Position numbers and translations under genes: made by a program. Source: Bradyrhizobium sp. LTSP849 (lineage in GTDB: Bacteria > Pseudomonadota > Alphaproteobacteria > Rhizobiales > Xanthobacteraceae). From it: a stretch of 64,000 bases of DNA. This document shows, piece by piece, positions 52,511 to 61,533 of the stretch; positions within the stretch are counted from its first letter, which is position 1; every line of letters begins with the position of its first letter. Where the stretch lies: assembly GCF_000938255.1 (NCBI RefSeq), contig NZ_JYMR01000056.1:124001-188000 (forward strand), read 5' to 3'. The notes beneath the pieces are model-generated. The model was not told the DNA's origin. It did not search any database and was given only the letters and a program-made list of their open reading frames with translations.

Positions 52511-53449
52511 ATGCCTCTTGAGGGCAGAGAGATTGCGAACGGGCTGGCGTTTCCGGAAGGGCCGATCGCGCTCGCCGACGGCAGCGTCATCGTCGTCGAG
52601 ATCGAGGGCGGCCGGCTCACGCGCGTGCTTCCGTCCGGCCGGAAAGAGGTCATCGCACATCTTGGCGGTGGTCCGAACGGCGCCGCCATGGGTCCGGACG
52701 GCAAATGCTACGTCTGCAACAATGGCGGCTTCTCCTGGCACAAGGACAGAAGCAACTTCGTCCGTCCGACCGGTCGCGCCGAGGATTACACCTCGGGCCG
52801 CATCGAGCAGGTCGATCTCGACACCGGCGCGGTCAAGACCCTCTACGACAGTTGTGGTGGTGTTCACCTGAAGGGGCCGAACGACATCGTTTTCGATGAG
52901 AAGGGCGGCTTCTGGTTCACCGATCTCGGCAAGACCTATGGCCGGCTGATGGATCGTGGCGCGGTCTACTATGCGCGGACCGACGGCTCGATGATCCGCG
53001 AGGCGATCTTTCCGATCATGACGCCGAACGGCGTCGGGCTGTCACCGGATGGGCGTACACTCTACGTCTCCGAGACCGAGACCAGCCGGATCTGGAGCTA
53101 CCCGATCGTCGGCGAAGGCGAGGTCGCAAAGGAGCCCTGGCCGTCGCCCAATGGCGGCCGGCTGCTGCACGGCCTGCCGGGCTATCAGCGTTTCGATTCG
53201 CTCGCAGTCGAGGAGAGCGGCAATATCTGCGTCGCCACGCTCGTGCGCGGCGGGATCAGCGTGTTCTCGCCGGCCGGCGATCTGCTTGAATTCCGCGAAG
53301 CCGACGAGGTCTATTGCACCAACATCTGCTTCGGCGGCGCCGACATGCGCACTGCCTTCATCACGCTCTCCGGCACTGGTCGGCTGATGGCGGTGGACTG
53401 GCCGAGGCCCGGCCTCGCCCTCAACGATCCCCGCACCGCGCGCAGATAG
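52511..53449 (+). CDS. SMP-30/gluconolactonase family protein
   Basis: 312 residues. The six-bladed propeller metal ligands are in FPEGP (Glu near 17), GPNDIVFD and RFDSLAV. These enzymes open sugar lactones and related cyclic esters with a divalent metal. It lies 17 bases after livF and is likely the last gene of the operon. A lactone of the hydroxy acid handled by the two dehydrogenases is a plausible substrate. Confidence 0.9.
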   Translation: MPLEGREIANGLAFPEGPIALADGSVIVVEIEGGRLTRVLPSGRKEVIAHLGGGPNGAAMGPDGKCYVCNNGGFSWHKDRSNFVRPTGRAEDYTSGRIEQVDLDTGAVKTLYDSCGGVHLKGPNDIVFDEKGGFWFTDLGKTYGRLMDRGAVYYARTDGSMIREAIFPIMTPNGVGLSPDGRTLYVSETETSRIWSYPIVGEGEVAKEPWPSPNGGRLLHGLPGYQRFDSLAVEESGNICVATLVRGGISVFSPAGDLLEFREADEVYCTNICFGGADMRTAFITLSGTGRLMAVDWPRPGLALNDPRTARR

Positions 53450-53521
53450 AAGCGCCGACCCCGCTGACTGTGCCGTGACGGCAGTCGCCGCCTTCCGTGA
53501 CGACGATCGATACCCGATCAA

Positions 53522-54235
53522 TCAGGGAATGGTGGGCTGGGTCTCGATCAGCGGCATCCAGCCGGCATCGCTACGCTGGAACAGCGGGCACCCGTAGACC
53601 GCGCGAACCGGAAGCGCCGCGGCAGATGCCTCCCAACGATTGGTTTGCTTCATGGCGACGACCATGCCGGCAATTTCGGCGCCGATTGTCTGCAACAGAC
53701 GTATGGCGGCAATCGCGGTCGCGCCGGTGGAGATCGCATCATCGACCAATACCACCCGGCGGCCTTCGATCAGGGGCAGCAGGTTCGGATCCAGCCGCAA
53801 CTTTTTTCCAGCCTCGGGGCTGGTGATTGAAGTCACAGGCTCGGACAGCGCGTCATCATACCAGAATTTGCGCGAATATCCGAGCGGGACATAGCGCGAC
53901 TGTCCGAGCCGCTCGGCCACCAGCGCCGCGAATGCAAGACCGAGGGTTGGTAGTCCGACAATGATCGCGGCGTCGAGTGCGCGCGCCTGTGTCGCCATAT
54001 GGTCTGCCAGCGCCCCGACAACGAGATTTGAGGCCTGGTTGGCGATGAGGGAAGCGACAGCGCGATCGCCGTCGGGCAACCGGCGCAGCGGCAAGACGAG
54101 GATGCGGCCGCAAGGCAGCGCCACGGGATAGCCGAAGCGGTAGGGAGGCGTTGCCGAGAAGCGTGCGGGAATCTCTGGCGTCAGATCCTGCCAATAGCCG
54201 GTTGTCGGCTCGGTATAAGACTCGCTCGCGGCCAT
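53522..54235 (-). CDS. phosphoribosyltransferase
   Basis: 237 residues from ATG 54235; the open frame extends upstream into the hydrolase gene and is Arg-rich there. The PRPP-binding motif VVLVDDAISTGATA is at 161-174 with a hydrophobic strand before it, and the IIVGLPTLGLAFAALVAERL segment is the first Rossmann loop. Family type I, like adenine/xanthine or orotate enzymes, but the hood domain is not clear. It is the last gene of the minus-strand unit with the M20 amidohydrolase and importer, 13 bases behind the former. A purine-type base is a reasonable substrate. Confidence 0.85.
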   Translation of the reverse strand: MAASESYTEPTTGYWQDLTPEIPARFSATPPYRFGYPVALPCGRILVLPLRRLPDGDRAVASLIANQASNLVVGALADHMATQARALDAAIIVGLPTLGLAFAALVAERLGQSRYVPLGYSRKFWYDDALSEPVTSITSPEAGKKLRLDPNLLPLIEGRRVVLVDDAISTGATAIAAIRLLQTIGAEIAGMVVAMKQTNRWEASAAALPVRAVYGCPLFQRSDAGWMPLIETQPTIP

Positions 54236-54248
54236 GACGACGGTCCGC

Positions 54249-55490
54249 CTAACCGCCGAGGATACGCCGGCACGCGTCGACGAAGACCTGCGCGCCCGTC
54301 GCGATATCCGCGTCGTTCGTGTTCTCGGTCCAGTGATGGCTGATGCCACCGATCGACGGCACGAACAGCATGCCTGCGGGCATGATGCTCGCGAGCATCT
54401 GCGCATCGTGGCCGGCGCCGCTCGGCATACGGAGGGACCGTCCACCAGCCAAGGCCTTGCTCGCGGCCTCGATCGCATCCTGAAAGCCGGGGTTCATCAT
54501 CGCAGGTGCACCAGTGCGCAGCTTCTCTACGGAGGCGTTGCAAGGGCCCCTCGCGTTGACCTCATCCGCCATGGTCCGGAGCAGATCCTCAAGCCGCGCA
54601 ATGACGGAAGGATCTTCATCGCGGATCTGAAACAGCATTTCGGCGCCACCAGGAATGATGCTCGGCGCGCCCGGATCGAGCGTGATGCGGCCGGTGGTCC
54701 AGACCGTGCGCGGTCCGCACGCAGCCGGGAAACGCTCGTCGATGGCCACGCAGAACTTGGCCAGCGCGAGGCCTGCATCCTTGCGCACGGCCATGCGCGT
54801 GGTGCCGGCGTGGTTCTGCTCGCCGGTGAAATTGATGCGGTACTGCCAGATGCCGACGATGGAGGTCACGACGCCGATCGCAAGCTTGCCGCTTTCGAGC
54901 GTGTCGCCCTGCTCGATATGCGCCTCCAGATAGCCGACGTGCCGTCCCGGCTCGGCGGTGATGCGCGCGCGTCCGGCGAGCCCCATGTCGCCGAGTGCGT
55001 CGCGCATGGTGCGGCCATTGGTGCGGTCGCGTGCCGCGTCGATCTCGGCCTCGGTCACTTGCCCGACATAGGAACGCGAGCCGAGGAAGCTGCCGAAATG
55101 ACCTTCCTCGTCACACCACGCGGCGACTTCGACCGCGCCTTTCACGAATGGATCGTTATTGAGCACGCGCGCGGCCTCGAGCGCGTAGACGACGCCGAGC
55201 GGGCCATCGAGCCAGCCGGCGTAGTTCTGGCTCTCCAGATGCGAGCCCGCGAGAAGTTTTGGCCCGGCCTTCGCACTCTTCCCAAAAACGTTACCAATGC
55301 CGTCGATCGTCGCGATGAGGCCAGCTTCGGCTAGCTTTTGTGCCAGCCACTCCAGCGACTGCTTGTGCGGTTCGGAGAAGGTCGGCTTGTGTACACCGGT
55401 CTTGTAGGCGCCCACGGCACGGAGCGCGTTGAGATCGGCGAGAACGCGCTCGCCATTGGCGTGCGGCTGAGAGTCAGGCATGTTCGGCAA
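54249..55490 (-). CDS. M20 family amidohydrolase, N-carbamoyl-L-amino-acid hydrolase/allantoate amidohydrolase type
   Basis: 413 residues. Metal ligands are visible as His84 (AGSHLES), Asp95 (GWLDGPLGV), Glu128/129 (WCDEEGHFG), His191 (EAHIEQG) and a late His in SHHWTE. GEQNHAGTTRM is the dimer/substrate-binding loop of the AllC/HyuC/AmaB group. It hydrolyses an amide or carbamoyl bond on an amino acid. It is downstream of hutF-hutC and an importer on one strand. Some L-carbamoylases of this group also accept N-formyl amino acids, so N-formylglutamate is a candidate substrate. An ATG 9 bases inside is an alternative start. Confidence 0.9.
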   Translation of the reverse strand: MPNMPDSQPHANGERVLADLNALRAVGAYKTGVHKPTFSEPHKQSLEWLAQKLAEAGLIATIDGIGNVFGKSAKAGPKLLAGSHLESQNYAGWLDGPLGVVYALEAARVLNNDPFVKGAVEVAAWCDEEGHFGSFLGSRSYVGQVTEAEIDAARDRTNGRTMRDALGDMGLAGRARITAEPGRHVGYLEAHIEQGDTLESGKLAIGVVTSIVGIWQYRINFTGEQNHAGTTRMAVRKDAGLALAKFCVAIDERFPAACGPRTVWTTGRITLDPGAPSIIPGGAEMLFQIRDEDPSVIARLEDLLRTMADEVNARGPCNASVEKLRTGAPAMMNPGFQDAIEAASKALAGGRSLRMPSGAGHDAQMLASIMPAGMLFVPSIGGISHHWTENTNDADIATGAQVFVDACRRILGG

Positions 55491-56259
55491 CCTTTAGCGC
55501 TTCGGTGCGGATCTCCTCGACCAACCGTTCCTTCAGTTGGACGAATTCGGGCGTGGTCTTGATCTTGTAGGAGCGGGGATGCGGCAGGTCCACCGCGATC
55601 TCGGCCTTGATCCGGCCGGGACGCGCGCTCATCACGACGACGCGGCTGCCGAGGAAGATCGCCTCCTCGATATCGTGCGTGACGAACAGCACGGTCTTCT
55701 GGTCGCGCTCCCAGATTGCGAGCAGCATCTCCTGCATCAGCGCGCGGGTCTGGTTGTCGAGCGCACCGAAGGGCTCGTCGAGGAGCAGGATCTTGGGATC
55801 GTTGGCGAGCGCACGCGCAATGGCGGTGCGCTGCTGCATGCCGCCGGAGAGCTGCTTTGGCCAGTGGTTTTCGAAGCCGGACAATCCGACCTGGCGGATG
55901 AAGGCATCGGCGATTCTGTGCCGCTCGTCTTGCGAAACGCCGCGCTCGCGCAGGCCGAAGGCGATGTTCTCGCGCACGGTCAGCCAAGGAAACAGCGTGT
56001 AGGACTGGAACACCATGCCGCGATCGGCGCCCGGTCCGGTCACCCCGCGTCCGTCGAGCGTAACACGTCCACCGGTCGGACGATCGAGGCCGGCGACGAT
56101 GCGGAGCAGCGTGGACTTGCCGCAGCCGGAGGGGCCGAGGATGGTAACAAAATCGTTGTTGCCGATGACAAGATCGGTCGGCTCCAGCGCCTTGGTCGGC
56201 GCGTTGCCGTGGCGGGCGGGGAAGGTTCGAGAGACCTGCTCTATCTTCAGCGTGGTCAT
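55474..56259 (-). CDS. ABC transporter ATP-binding protein, NitT/TauT type
   Basis: 261 residues from ATG 56259. Walker A GPSGCGKST is at 42-50, signature LSGGMQQRT, Walker B LLLDEPFGALD. The gene overlaps the permease by 4 bases and the M20 gene by 17, so it is coupled to both. Confidence 0.94.
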   Translation of the reverse strand: MTTLKIEQVSRTFPARHGNAPTKALEPTDLVIGNNDFVTILGPSGCGKSTLLRIVAGLDRPTGGRVTLDGRGVTGPGADRGMVFQSYTLFPWLTVRENIAFGLRERGVSQDERHRIADAFIRQVGLSGFENHWPKQLSGGMQQRTAIARALANDPKILLLDEPFGALDNQTRALMQEMLLAIWERDQKTVLFVTHDIEEAIFLGSRVVVMSARPGRIKAEIAVDLPHPRSYKIKTTPEFVQLKERLVEEIRTEALKVAEHA

Positions 56260-57029
56260 GCGAGCTTCCAAGGAAACAGCCAGGCATTGAAGCCCTTGAA
56301 CAGGAAGTCGGAGACGAGGCCGATCAGGCCGATCACGATGATGCCGAAGATGATCTGGCCGGTGTTGAGCAGCGCCTGGCTGTCGGTGATCATGTGGCCG
56401 ATGCCGGAGGACGATCCGATCAGCTCGGCGACGATGACATAAGTCCAGGCCCAGCCCAGCACCAGCCGCAGGATCTCCGCGATCTCGGGCGCGGAGGAGG
56501 GCAGCAGCACGCGGCGGATGATGCCGCGGTCGCTGGCCCCCAACGTATAGGCCGCTTCCACCAGATCGCGCCGGGTCGCGCCGACCGTCACGGCGACCAT
56601 CAGGATGACCTGGAACACCGAGCCGATGAAGATGACGAGCAACTTTTGCAGTTCGCCAATGCCGGCCCACAGGATCAGCAGCGGAATGAATGCGGACGCC
56701 GGCAGATAGCGCGCAAAGGACACGAAAGGTTCGAGGAACGCCTCGACCGGCTTATAAGCCCCCATCAGCACGCCGAGCGGCACCGCGACGATCGCCGCCA
56801 ACGCAAAGCCGCCGACCACGCGCCAGACGGTCATGCCGATGTCGAACAGGAAGCCCTGCTTTGTCAGCAGGTCAAACCCCTCCTGCACCATGGTCAGCGG
56901 GTTGGCGAGAAAGGTCTTCGACACATGGCCGCCGAACGTTGCCCAGGACCAGAGGGCGACGAACAGCACGAAGAACGCGAGGCCATAAGCCACGCGCTGC
57001 CTCGATGTCACGGAATCCAGGGGGCGCAT
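56256..57029 (-). CDS. ABC transporter permease, NitT/TauT type
   Basis: 257 residues from ATG 57029; a TTG 27 bases upstream is the alternative. About six membrane segments are visible and the EAA loop is VEAAYTLGASDRGIIRRVLLP. It follows the binding-protein gene by 72 bases and forms the channel of this importer. Confidence 0.92.
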   Translation of the reverse strand: MRPLDSVTSRQRVAYGLAFFVLFVALWSWATFGGHVSKTFLANPLTMVQEGFDLLTKQGFLFDIGMTVWRVVGGFALAAIVAVPLGVLMGAYKPVEAFLEPFVSFARYLPASAFIPLLILWAGIGELQKLLVIFIGSVFQVILMVAVTVGATRRDLVEAAYTLGASDRGIIRRVLLPSSAPEIAEILRLVLGWAWTYVIVAELIGSSSGIGHMITDSQALLNTGQIIFGIIVIGLIGLVSDFLFKGFNAWLFPWKLA

Positions 57030-57101
57030 CAAACTGTCTATCCGGGAAGTGGACAAGTCTGCGGCCCCGCCGCGAGACGGGGCCGGCAGCTCCTGAGAGG
57101 G

Positions 57102-58046
57102 TTACTTGATGTAGCTTGCGTCGAAGAGCTCCTCGACCTTCGGCGCGGCCTTGATGATGCCGATCTCGAGCAAGAGATCTGCGGCTTCCTTGTTGAAGGT
57201 CAGGAAATCGCCGGCGAAGAACTTCTGGTTCGCGGCCTTGTCCTGCCAGCGCAGATACTTTGCCGAGTTGCCGAACGCCTCGCCGGTCTGCTTCACGTCG
57301 GCGCCCATGATCTCGTAGGCCTTGGCCTGATCCTTGGCGATCATATCGAGCGCCTCGAAATAGCTGTCGGCGAGCGCCTGCGCGGCCTTCGGGTTCTCGC
57401 TCAGGAATTTTGGCGTGCAGCCAAAGGTGTCCATGACGATGGGGTAGTCCAACGTGGTCGCGATGATCTTGCCCTTGTCGGGTGCGGCGCGTACGGTCGA
57501 CAGATACGGCTCATAGGTCATCGCGGCGTCGTTCTGGCCGGAGACGAAGGCCTGCGCCGCTGCTGCCGGCTCCAAATTGACGACGGTGACGTCCTTCACC
57601 GTGAGGCCATTCTTCTTGAGCATCCAGGCCAGTGCGAAATAGGGCGAGGTGCCCGGCGCAGACGCTGCGACGGTCTTGCCCTTCAACTCCTTGATCGCAG
57701 TGACGTCAATGCGCACGGCCATGCCATCAGCGCCAAAACTCTTGTCGAGCTGGAAGATCTGCTTGGTTGCGACGCCGTTGGCGTTCCAGGAGATCCAAGT
57801 CTCGACCGTCGTCGCGGCGCATTGAACGTCGCCCGAGGCGATGGCGAGGTGGCGGTCCTTCTGCGGGATCTTCTTGATCGTGACGTCGAGGCCGTTCTTC
57901 TTGAAGATGCCAGCCTCCTTCGCGAGTGTCAGCGGCGCAAAGCCGGTCCATCCGGAGATGCCGACGCCGACCTTGACGTCGTCGGCGAGCACCGGAGTGG
58001 AGGCAGCGAGCGCAATGATTGTCGCAAATACTTTCGAACTACGCAT
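57102..58046 (-). CDS. ABC transporter substrate-binding protein, NitT/TauT type
   Basis: 314 residues from ATG 58046, chosen because AGAGGA lies 8 bases upstream and a signal peptide (SSKVFATIIALAASTPVLA, cleaved after 21) starts there. VGISGWTGFAPLTLAKEAGIFKKNG is shortened here to its family core W-T-G-F-A-P-L-x-L-A. It binds a small anion or amino-acid derivative in the periplasm. Position in the hutF-hutC strand suggests a histidine-pathway compound such as urocanate or an N-substituted amino acid. Confidence 0.92.
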   Translation of the reverse strand: MRSSKVFATIIALAASTPVLADDVKVGVGISGWTGFAPLTLAKEAGIFKKNGLDVTIKKIPQKDRHLAIASGDVQCAATTVETWISWNANGVATKQIFQLDKSFGADGMAVRIDVTAIKELKGKTVAASAPGTSPYFALAWMLKKNGLTVKDVTVVNLEPAAAAQAFVSGQNDAAMTYEPYLSTVRAAPDKGKIIATTLDYPIVMDTFGCTPKFLSENPKAAQALADSYFEALDMIAKDQAKAYEIMGADVKQTGEAFGNSAKYLRWQDKAANQKFFAGDFLTFNKEAADLLLEIGIIKAAPKVEELFDASYIK

Positions 58047-58152
58047 GATAGTCGTCCTCTTGCCGATCGATGAATTGATGTCCTGTTGATCTCTGTCGGC
58101 CCATCTGGACCGTTGCCCGAACCGTTGCACGATTTGTGCCGACATTGCTCCC

Positions 58153-58878
58153 TCAGCCTCCCTTGAATCGGGCGACAAGGCGGTGAGAGTCACCGGGATA
58201 AAGCAGCCGTACCGCGGTGATCGTGCGTGCGCCGCGCCAGGTATAGCGGTCGATCACGAGGCAGGGCGCGCCGACGGCGATGTCGAGCGCTTCCGCCGCA
58301 TGATCATCCGCAACAATGGCGCTGATCGTATGCTCGGCCTCTGTCCATGGGACATGATGAAGCAGCCATGTGCCCGGCGGCTCGCGCGCGAAATCCGCGG
58401 TCGCAGCATTCGGCACGGACGACAGATCGATCAGCCTGTCCTCGACGGCAAAGGGCACGTTGTCGGCGCTGTGGCGGCAGGCGATCGCGACCACCTTGCC
58501 GGCCTTCTTGACGCCAAGACGATCGCGATCGGCGGCAGTCGCGGCGCGCAGCTTGCGATGCATCAGCTCGTAGCCATAGCTGCGGCCGAGTGCGGTGATC
58601 TCGGCGCGGATGTCGGCGATCTTGAGCACTGCCGACTGATGCTGCGGCCGGCACACGAACGAGCCGGCGCGCCGCCGCCGCTCGATCAGGTCGGCCTGTG
58701 CGAGTTCGGACAGCGCCTTGTTCACGGTCATGCGCGAGCAGCCGTAGCGTACCACCAATTCGTGCTCGAACGGAATGCGGTGACCCGGCGGCCATTCGCC
58801 GGTCAATATCCGCTTCTCGATGTCGGCGCGGATCCGCTTGTAGAGCGTCGGCTCGGCTGCGTCGGTGGCGAGGCTCAT
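58153..58878 (-). CDS. hutC: HutC, GntR-type repressor of histidine utilisation
   Basis: 241 residues from ATG 58878, overlapping hutF by 4 bases. The GntR winged HTH is about 10-75 (YGCSRMTVNKALSELAQADL) and the UTRA ligand domain about 95-235. HutC proteins respond to urocanate. The perfect palindrome in the gap between hutF and hutI is the probable operator. It belongs to the same transcript as hutF and probably the importer genes downstream. Confidence 0.93.
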   Translation of the reverse strand: MSLATDAAEPTLYKRIRADIEKRILTGEWPPGHRIPFEHELVVRYGCSRMTVNKALSELAQADLIERRRRAGSFVCRPQHQSAVLKIADIRAEITALGRSYGYELMHRKLRAATAADRDRLGVKKAGKVVAIACRHSADNVPFAVEDRLIDLSSVPNAATADFAREPPGTWLLHHVPWTEAEHTISAIVADDHAAEALDIAVGAPCLVIDRYTWRGARTITAVRLLYPGDSHRLVARFKGG

Positions 58879-60233
58879 GCGATAAGCCTCCGCACCGATG
58901 CGTTGAAACGCTCGCGTGCGGTCTGGCGCAATCTGTGCCGGCCGCCCGCGACCACCTTGTTGCCGCCGGCCCAGACGCAATCGATCGCGCCGCTGCCGGC
59001 GGCAAAGATCCAGCCGTCGATGACGGCATCGCGCGAACGTCCTGCCAGCGACGGATGCGCGCCGTCCAGCGTGACGATGTCGGCGCGCGCGCCCGGCGCG
59101 AGGCCGACGATCTGCTGTCCCAGCGCCCGCGCGCCGCCCGCAAGCGCGTGATCGAACAGGGTGCGCCCCGTCGATGCGCCCGCGCCTCTGGAAAGCACAT
59201 TACGCGCGCGATGCTTGAGGCGCTGACCGTATTCGAGCTGACGCAGCTCGTCGGCGACACCGATCAGCACGTTGGAATCGGTGCCGACGCCGAACCGGCC
59301 GCCGGCGTCGAGAAATTCTCGCGCCGGAAAAATGCCGTCGCCGAGGCTTGCCTCGGTGATAGGGCAAAGGCCCGCCACCGCGCCGGTCTTTGCGAACGCG
59401 ACGACTTCCTCGCTCGTCGTATGGGTCGCGTGAATGAGGCACCAGCGTTGATCGACAGGCGCGTGCTCCAGAAGCCACTGCACCGGCCGCCGCCCCGACC
59501 AGGCCAGGCAGTCTTCGACTTCCTTGACCTGCTCGGCGGCATGAATATGCACCGGCCCGCCATCCGCGAGCGGGATGATAGCCGTGAGCTCGTCCGGGGT
59601 CACCGCGCGCAAGCTGTGCGGCGCGATTCCGATATTGGCGCCCGGCAATGGGCTGATTGCTTTGCGCGAGGCGTTCATCAGCGCAGCAAACTGATCGACC
59701 GAGCAGGTGAAGCGTCGCTGGCCGTCATGTGGCGCTGCGCCGCCGAAGCCGCCGTGCGCATAAAAACTCGGCAGCAGCGTCAGTGCGATGCCGGACGCCT
59801 CAGTCGCCTGGGCAATGCGCGCAGCCATTTCGCCGAGATCGGCGTAAGGCGAGCCATCGCGATCGTGATGCAGATAATGAAATTCGCCGACGCGGGTAAA
59901 ACCCTGCTCCAGCATCTCGACATAAAGCAGTGTCGCGACGGCGGCGACGTCATCCGGCGTCATTGCCAGCGCAAAGCGATACATTGTCTCGCGCCAGGTC
60001 CAGAACGTGTCGGTACTGTCGCCGCGCAGCTCGGCCAGCCCCGCCATGCCGCGCTGGAACGCATGGCTGTGCAGGCTCGCAAGTCCCGGAAGCGCAATTT
60101 GATGGCGCTCGTCGCCGGCGGCCGGCGCCACGCCCGATGTCACCTCGGCGATCGCGCCGTCGGTGACGACCACCTGCACGTCATTGGCCCAGCCCGAGGG
60201 CAGGAGCGCGGAGGCGAAATGCAGTCGGGTCAT
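58875..60233 (-). CDS. hutF: formimidoylglutamate deiminase
   Basis: 452 residues from ATG 60233 (a GTG 6 bases upstream is possible). The amidohydrolase metal motif LASLHSHAFQRG has His55 and His57, and LIHATHTTSEE plus GTDSNVLIGVADELRQLE follow, a HutF hallmark. It turns N-formimidoyl-L-glutamate into N-formyl-L-glutamate and ammonia. This marks the five-step histidine route, which needs a formylglutamate-releasing enzyme (HutG) that is not seen in the window. Confidence 0.94.
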   Translation of the reverse strand: MTRLHFASALLPSGWANDVQVVVTDGAIAEVTSGVAPAAGDERHQIALPGLASLHSHAFQRGMAGLAELRGDSTDTFWTWRETMYRFALAMTPDDVAAVATLLYVEMLEQGFTRVGEFHYLHHDRDGSPYADLGEMAARIAQATEASGIALTLLPSFYAHGGFGGAAPHDGQRRFTCSVDQFAALMNASRKAISPLPGANIGIAPHSLRAVTPDELTAIIPLADGGPVHIHAAEQVKEVEDCLAWSGRRPVQWLLEHAPVDQRWCLIHATHTTSEEVVAFAKTGAVAGLCPITEASLGDGIFPAREFLDAGGRFGVGTDSNVLIGVADELRQLEYGQRLKHRARNVLSRGAGASTGRTLFDHALAGGARALGQQIVGLAPGARADIVTLDGAHPSLAGRSRDAVIDGWIFAAGSGAIDCVWAGGNKVVAGGRHRLRQTARERFNASVRRLIA

Positions 60234-60267
60234 GATCACACGCCGGCTGGACAGAACCGCCTTACGA

Positions 60268-60287
60268 TTATATGTCTAGACATATAA
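60268..60287. promoter_or_regulatory. perfect 20-base palindrome, likely HutC operator
   Basis: TTATATGTCTAGACATATAA lies in the 85-base gap between the divergent hutF and hutI genes, 35 bases from hutF and 31 from hutI. Perfect symmetry, AT-rich arms and the ATGTCT/AGACAT half sites suit a GntR/HutC dimer. It probably overlaps both promoters. Confidence 0.75.
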
Positions 60288-60318
60288 GTCAAGCATCCCA
60301 CTGCGAAGGGACATCCGC

Positions 60319-61533
60319 ATGGCAGAGCGCTTCGACCGGATCTGGCATAACGTCCGGCTCGCCACGATGCGGGCCGACCGCTCCGATTTCGGCGAGATCG
60401 AGCATGGAGTGATTGCCGCGCGCGGCGGCCACATTGCCTATGCGGGCGCAGAGACGGACTTCCCGGCGGATGCGGATGCGATCAAGCGGATCGATTGTGA
60501 GGGGCGCTGGATCACGCCCGGTCTCGTCGACTGCCACACCCACCTCGTCTATGGCGGTAACCGCGCGCACGAGTTCGAGCTGAGCCTGAAGGGCGCGAGC
60601 TATGAAGAAATCGCGCGCGCTGGCGGCGGCATCGTCTCGACGGTGGCCGCGACGCGCAAGGCGAGCGAGGACGAGCTTGTCGCGCGCGCGCTGCTGCGGC
60701 TCGATGCGTTGATCGGCGAGGGCGCGACCACGGTCGAGATCAAGTCCGGCTATGGCCTCGATACCGAGACGGAAATGCGGCAGCTCGCGGCCGCCCGCAG
60801 TCTCGGTCGCCAGCGGCCGGTTTCGATCCGCACGTCTTTTCTCGGCGCGCATGCGCTGCCGCCGGAGGCCGATGGCGACAAGGACCACTACATCGATCTC
60901 GTCTGCAAGGAGATGCTGCCCGCGATAGCGAAGGCCGGTCTCGCCGATGCCGTCGATGCCTTCATGGAAGGCATTGCGTTTTCCGGCGAGCAGACGGCGA
61001 GAGTCTTCGAGACGGCGAAGGGGCTAGGGCTGCCGGTCAAGCTCCACGCCGACCAATTGTCGAATCTTGGCGGCGCGGCGCTCGCCGCAAAATTCTCCGC
61101 GCTCTCCGCCGATCACCTCGAACATACTGATGAGGCCGGTGCAGCCGCGATGGCGAAGGCCGGGACGGTGGCCGTGCTGCTGCCCGGCGCGTTCTACTTC
61201 ATTCGCGAAACGCAAAAGCCGCCGGTCGAGGCATTCCGCAAGCATGGCGTTCCCATGGCGCTCGCGACCGACTGCAACCCTGGCAGCTCGCCGCTGACCT
61301 CGCTGCTGCTTACCATGAACATGGGGGCGACGCTGTTCCGGATGACGGTGGCCGAATGTCTTGCCGGCGTCACCCGCGAAGGCGCGCGCGCGCTCGGCTT
61401 GCTGGGGGAGACCGGCACGCTGGAGGCCGGCAAATGGTGCGACCTCGCGATCTGGGACATCGAGCGGCCCGCCGAGCTCGTCTACCGTATCGGCTTCAAT
61501 CCGTTGCACCGCCGGGTGTGGAGGGGACAGTGA
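60319..61533 (+). CDS. hutI: imidazolonepropionase
   Basis: 404 residues. The metal motif DCHTHLVYGG has His73 and His75; KSGYGLDTETEMRQL, HADQLSN and ATDCNPGSSP are further HutI blocks. It hydrolyses 4-imidazolone-5-propionate to formimidoylglutamate. Its stop overlaps the hutH start by one base (TGATG). Confidence 0.96.
   Translation: MAERFDRIWHNVRLATMRADRSDFGEIEHGVIAARGGHIAYAGAETDFPADADAIKRIDCEGRWITPGLVDCHTHLVYGGNRAHEFELSLKGASYEEIARAGGGIVSTVAATRKASEDELVARALLRLDALIGEGATTVEIKSGYGLDTETEMRQLAAARSLGRQRPVSIRTSFLGAHALPPEADGDKDHYIDLVCKEMLPAIAKAGLADAVDAFMEGIAFSGEQTARVFETAKGLGLPVKLHADQLSNLGGAALAAKFSALSADHLEHTDEAGAAAMAKAGTVAVLLPGAFYFIRETQKPPVEAFRKHGVPMALATDCNPGSSPLTSLLLTMNMGATLFRMTVAECLAGVTREGARALGLLGETGTLEAGKWCDLAIWDIERPAELVYRIGFNPLHRRVWRGQ

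Noticed and set aside
56394..58073. 559-codon plus-strand frame across the permease and binding-protein genes
   Set aside because: Antisense to two well-supported importer genes; no domain or ribosome site.
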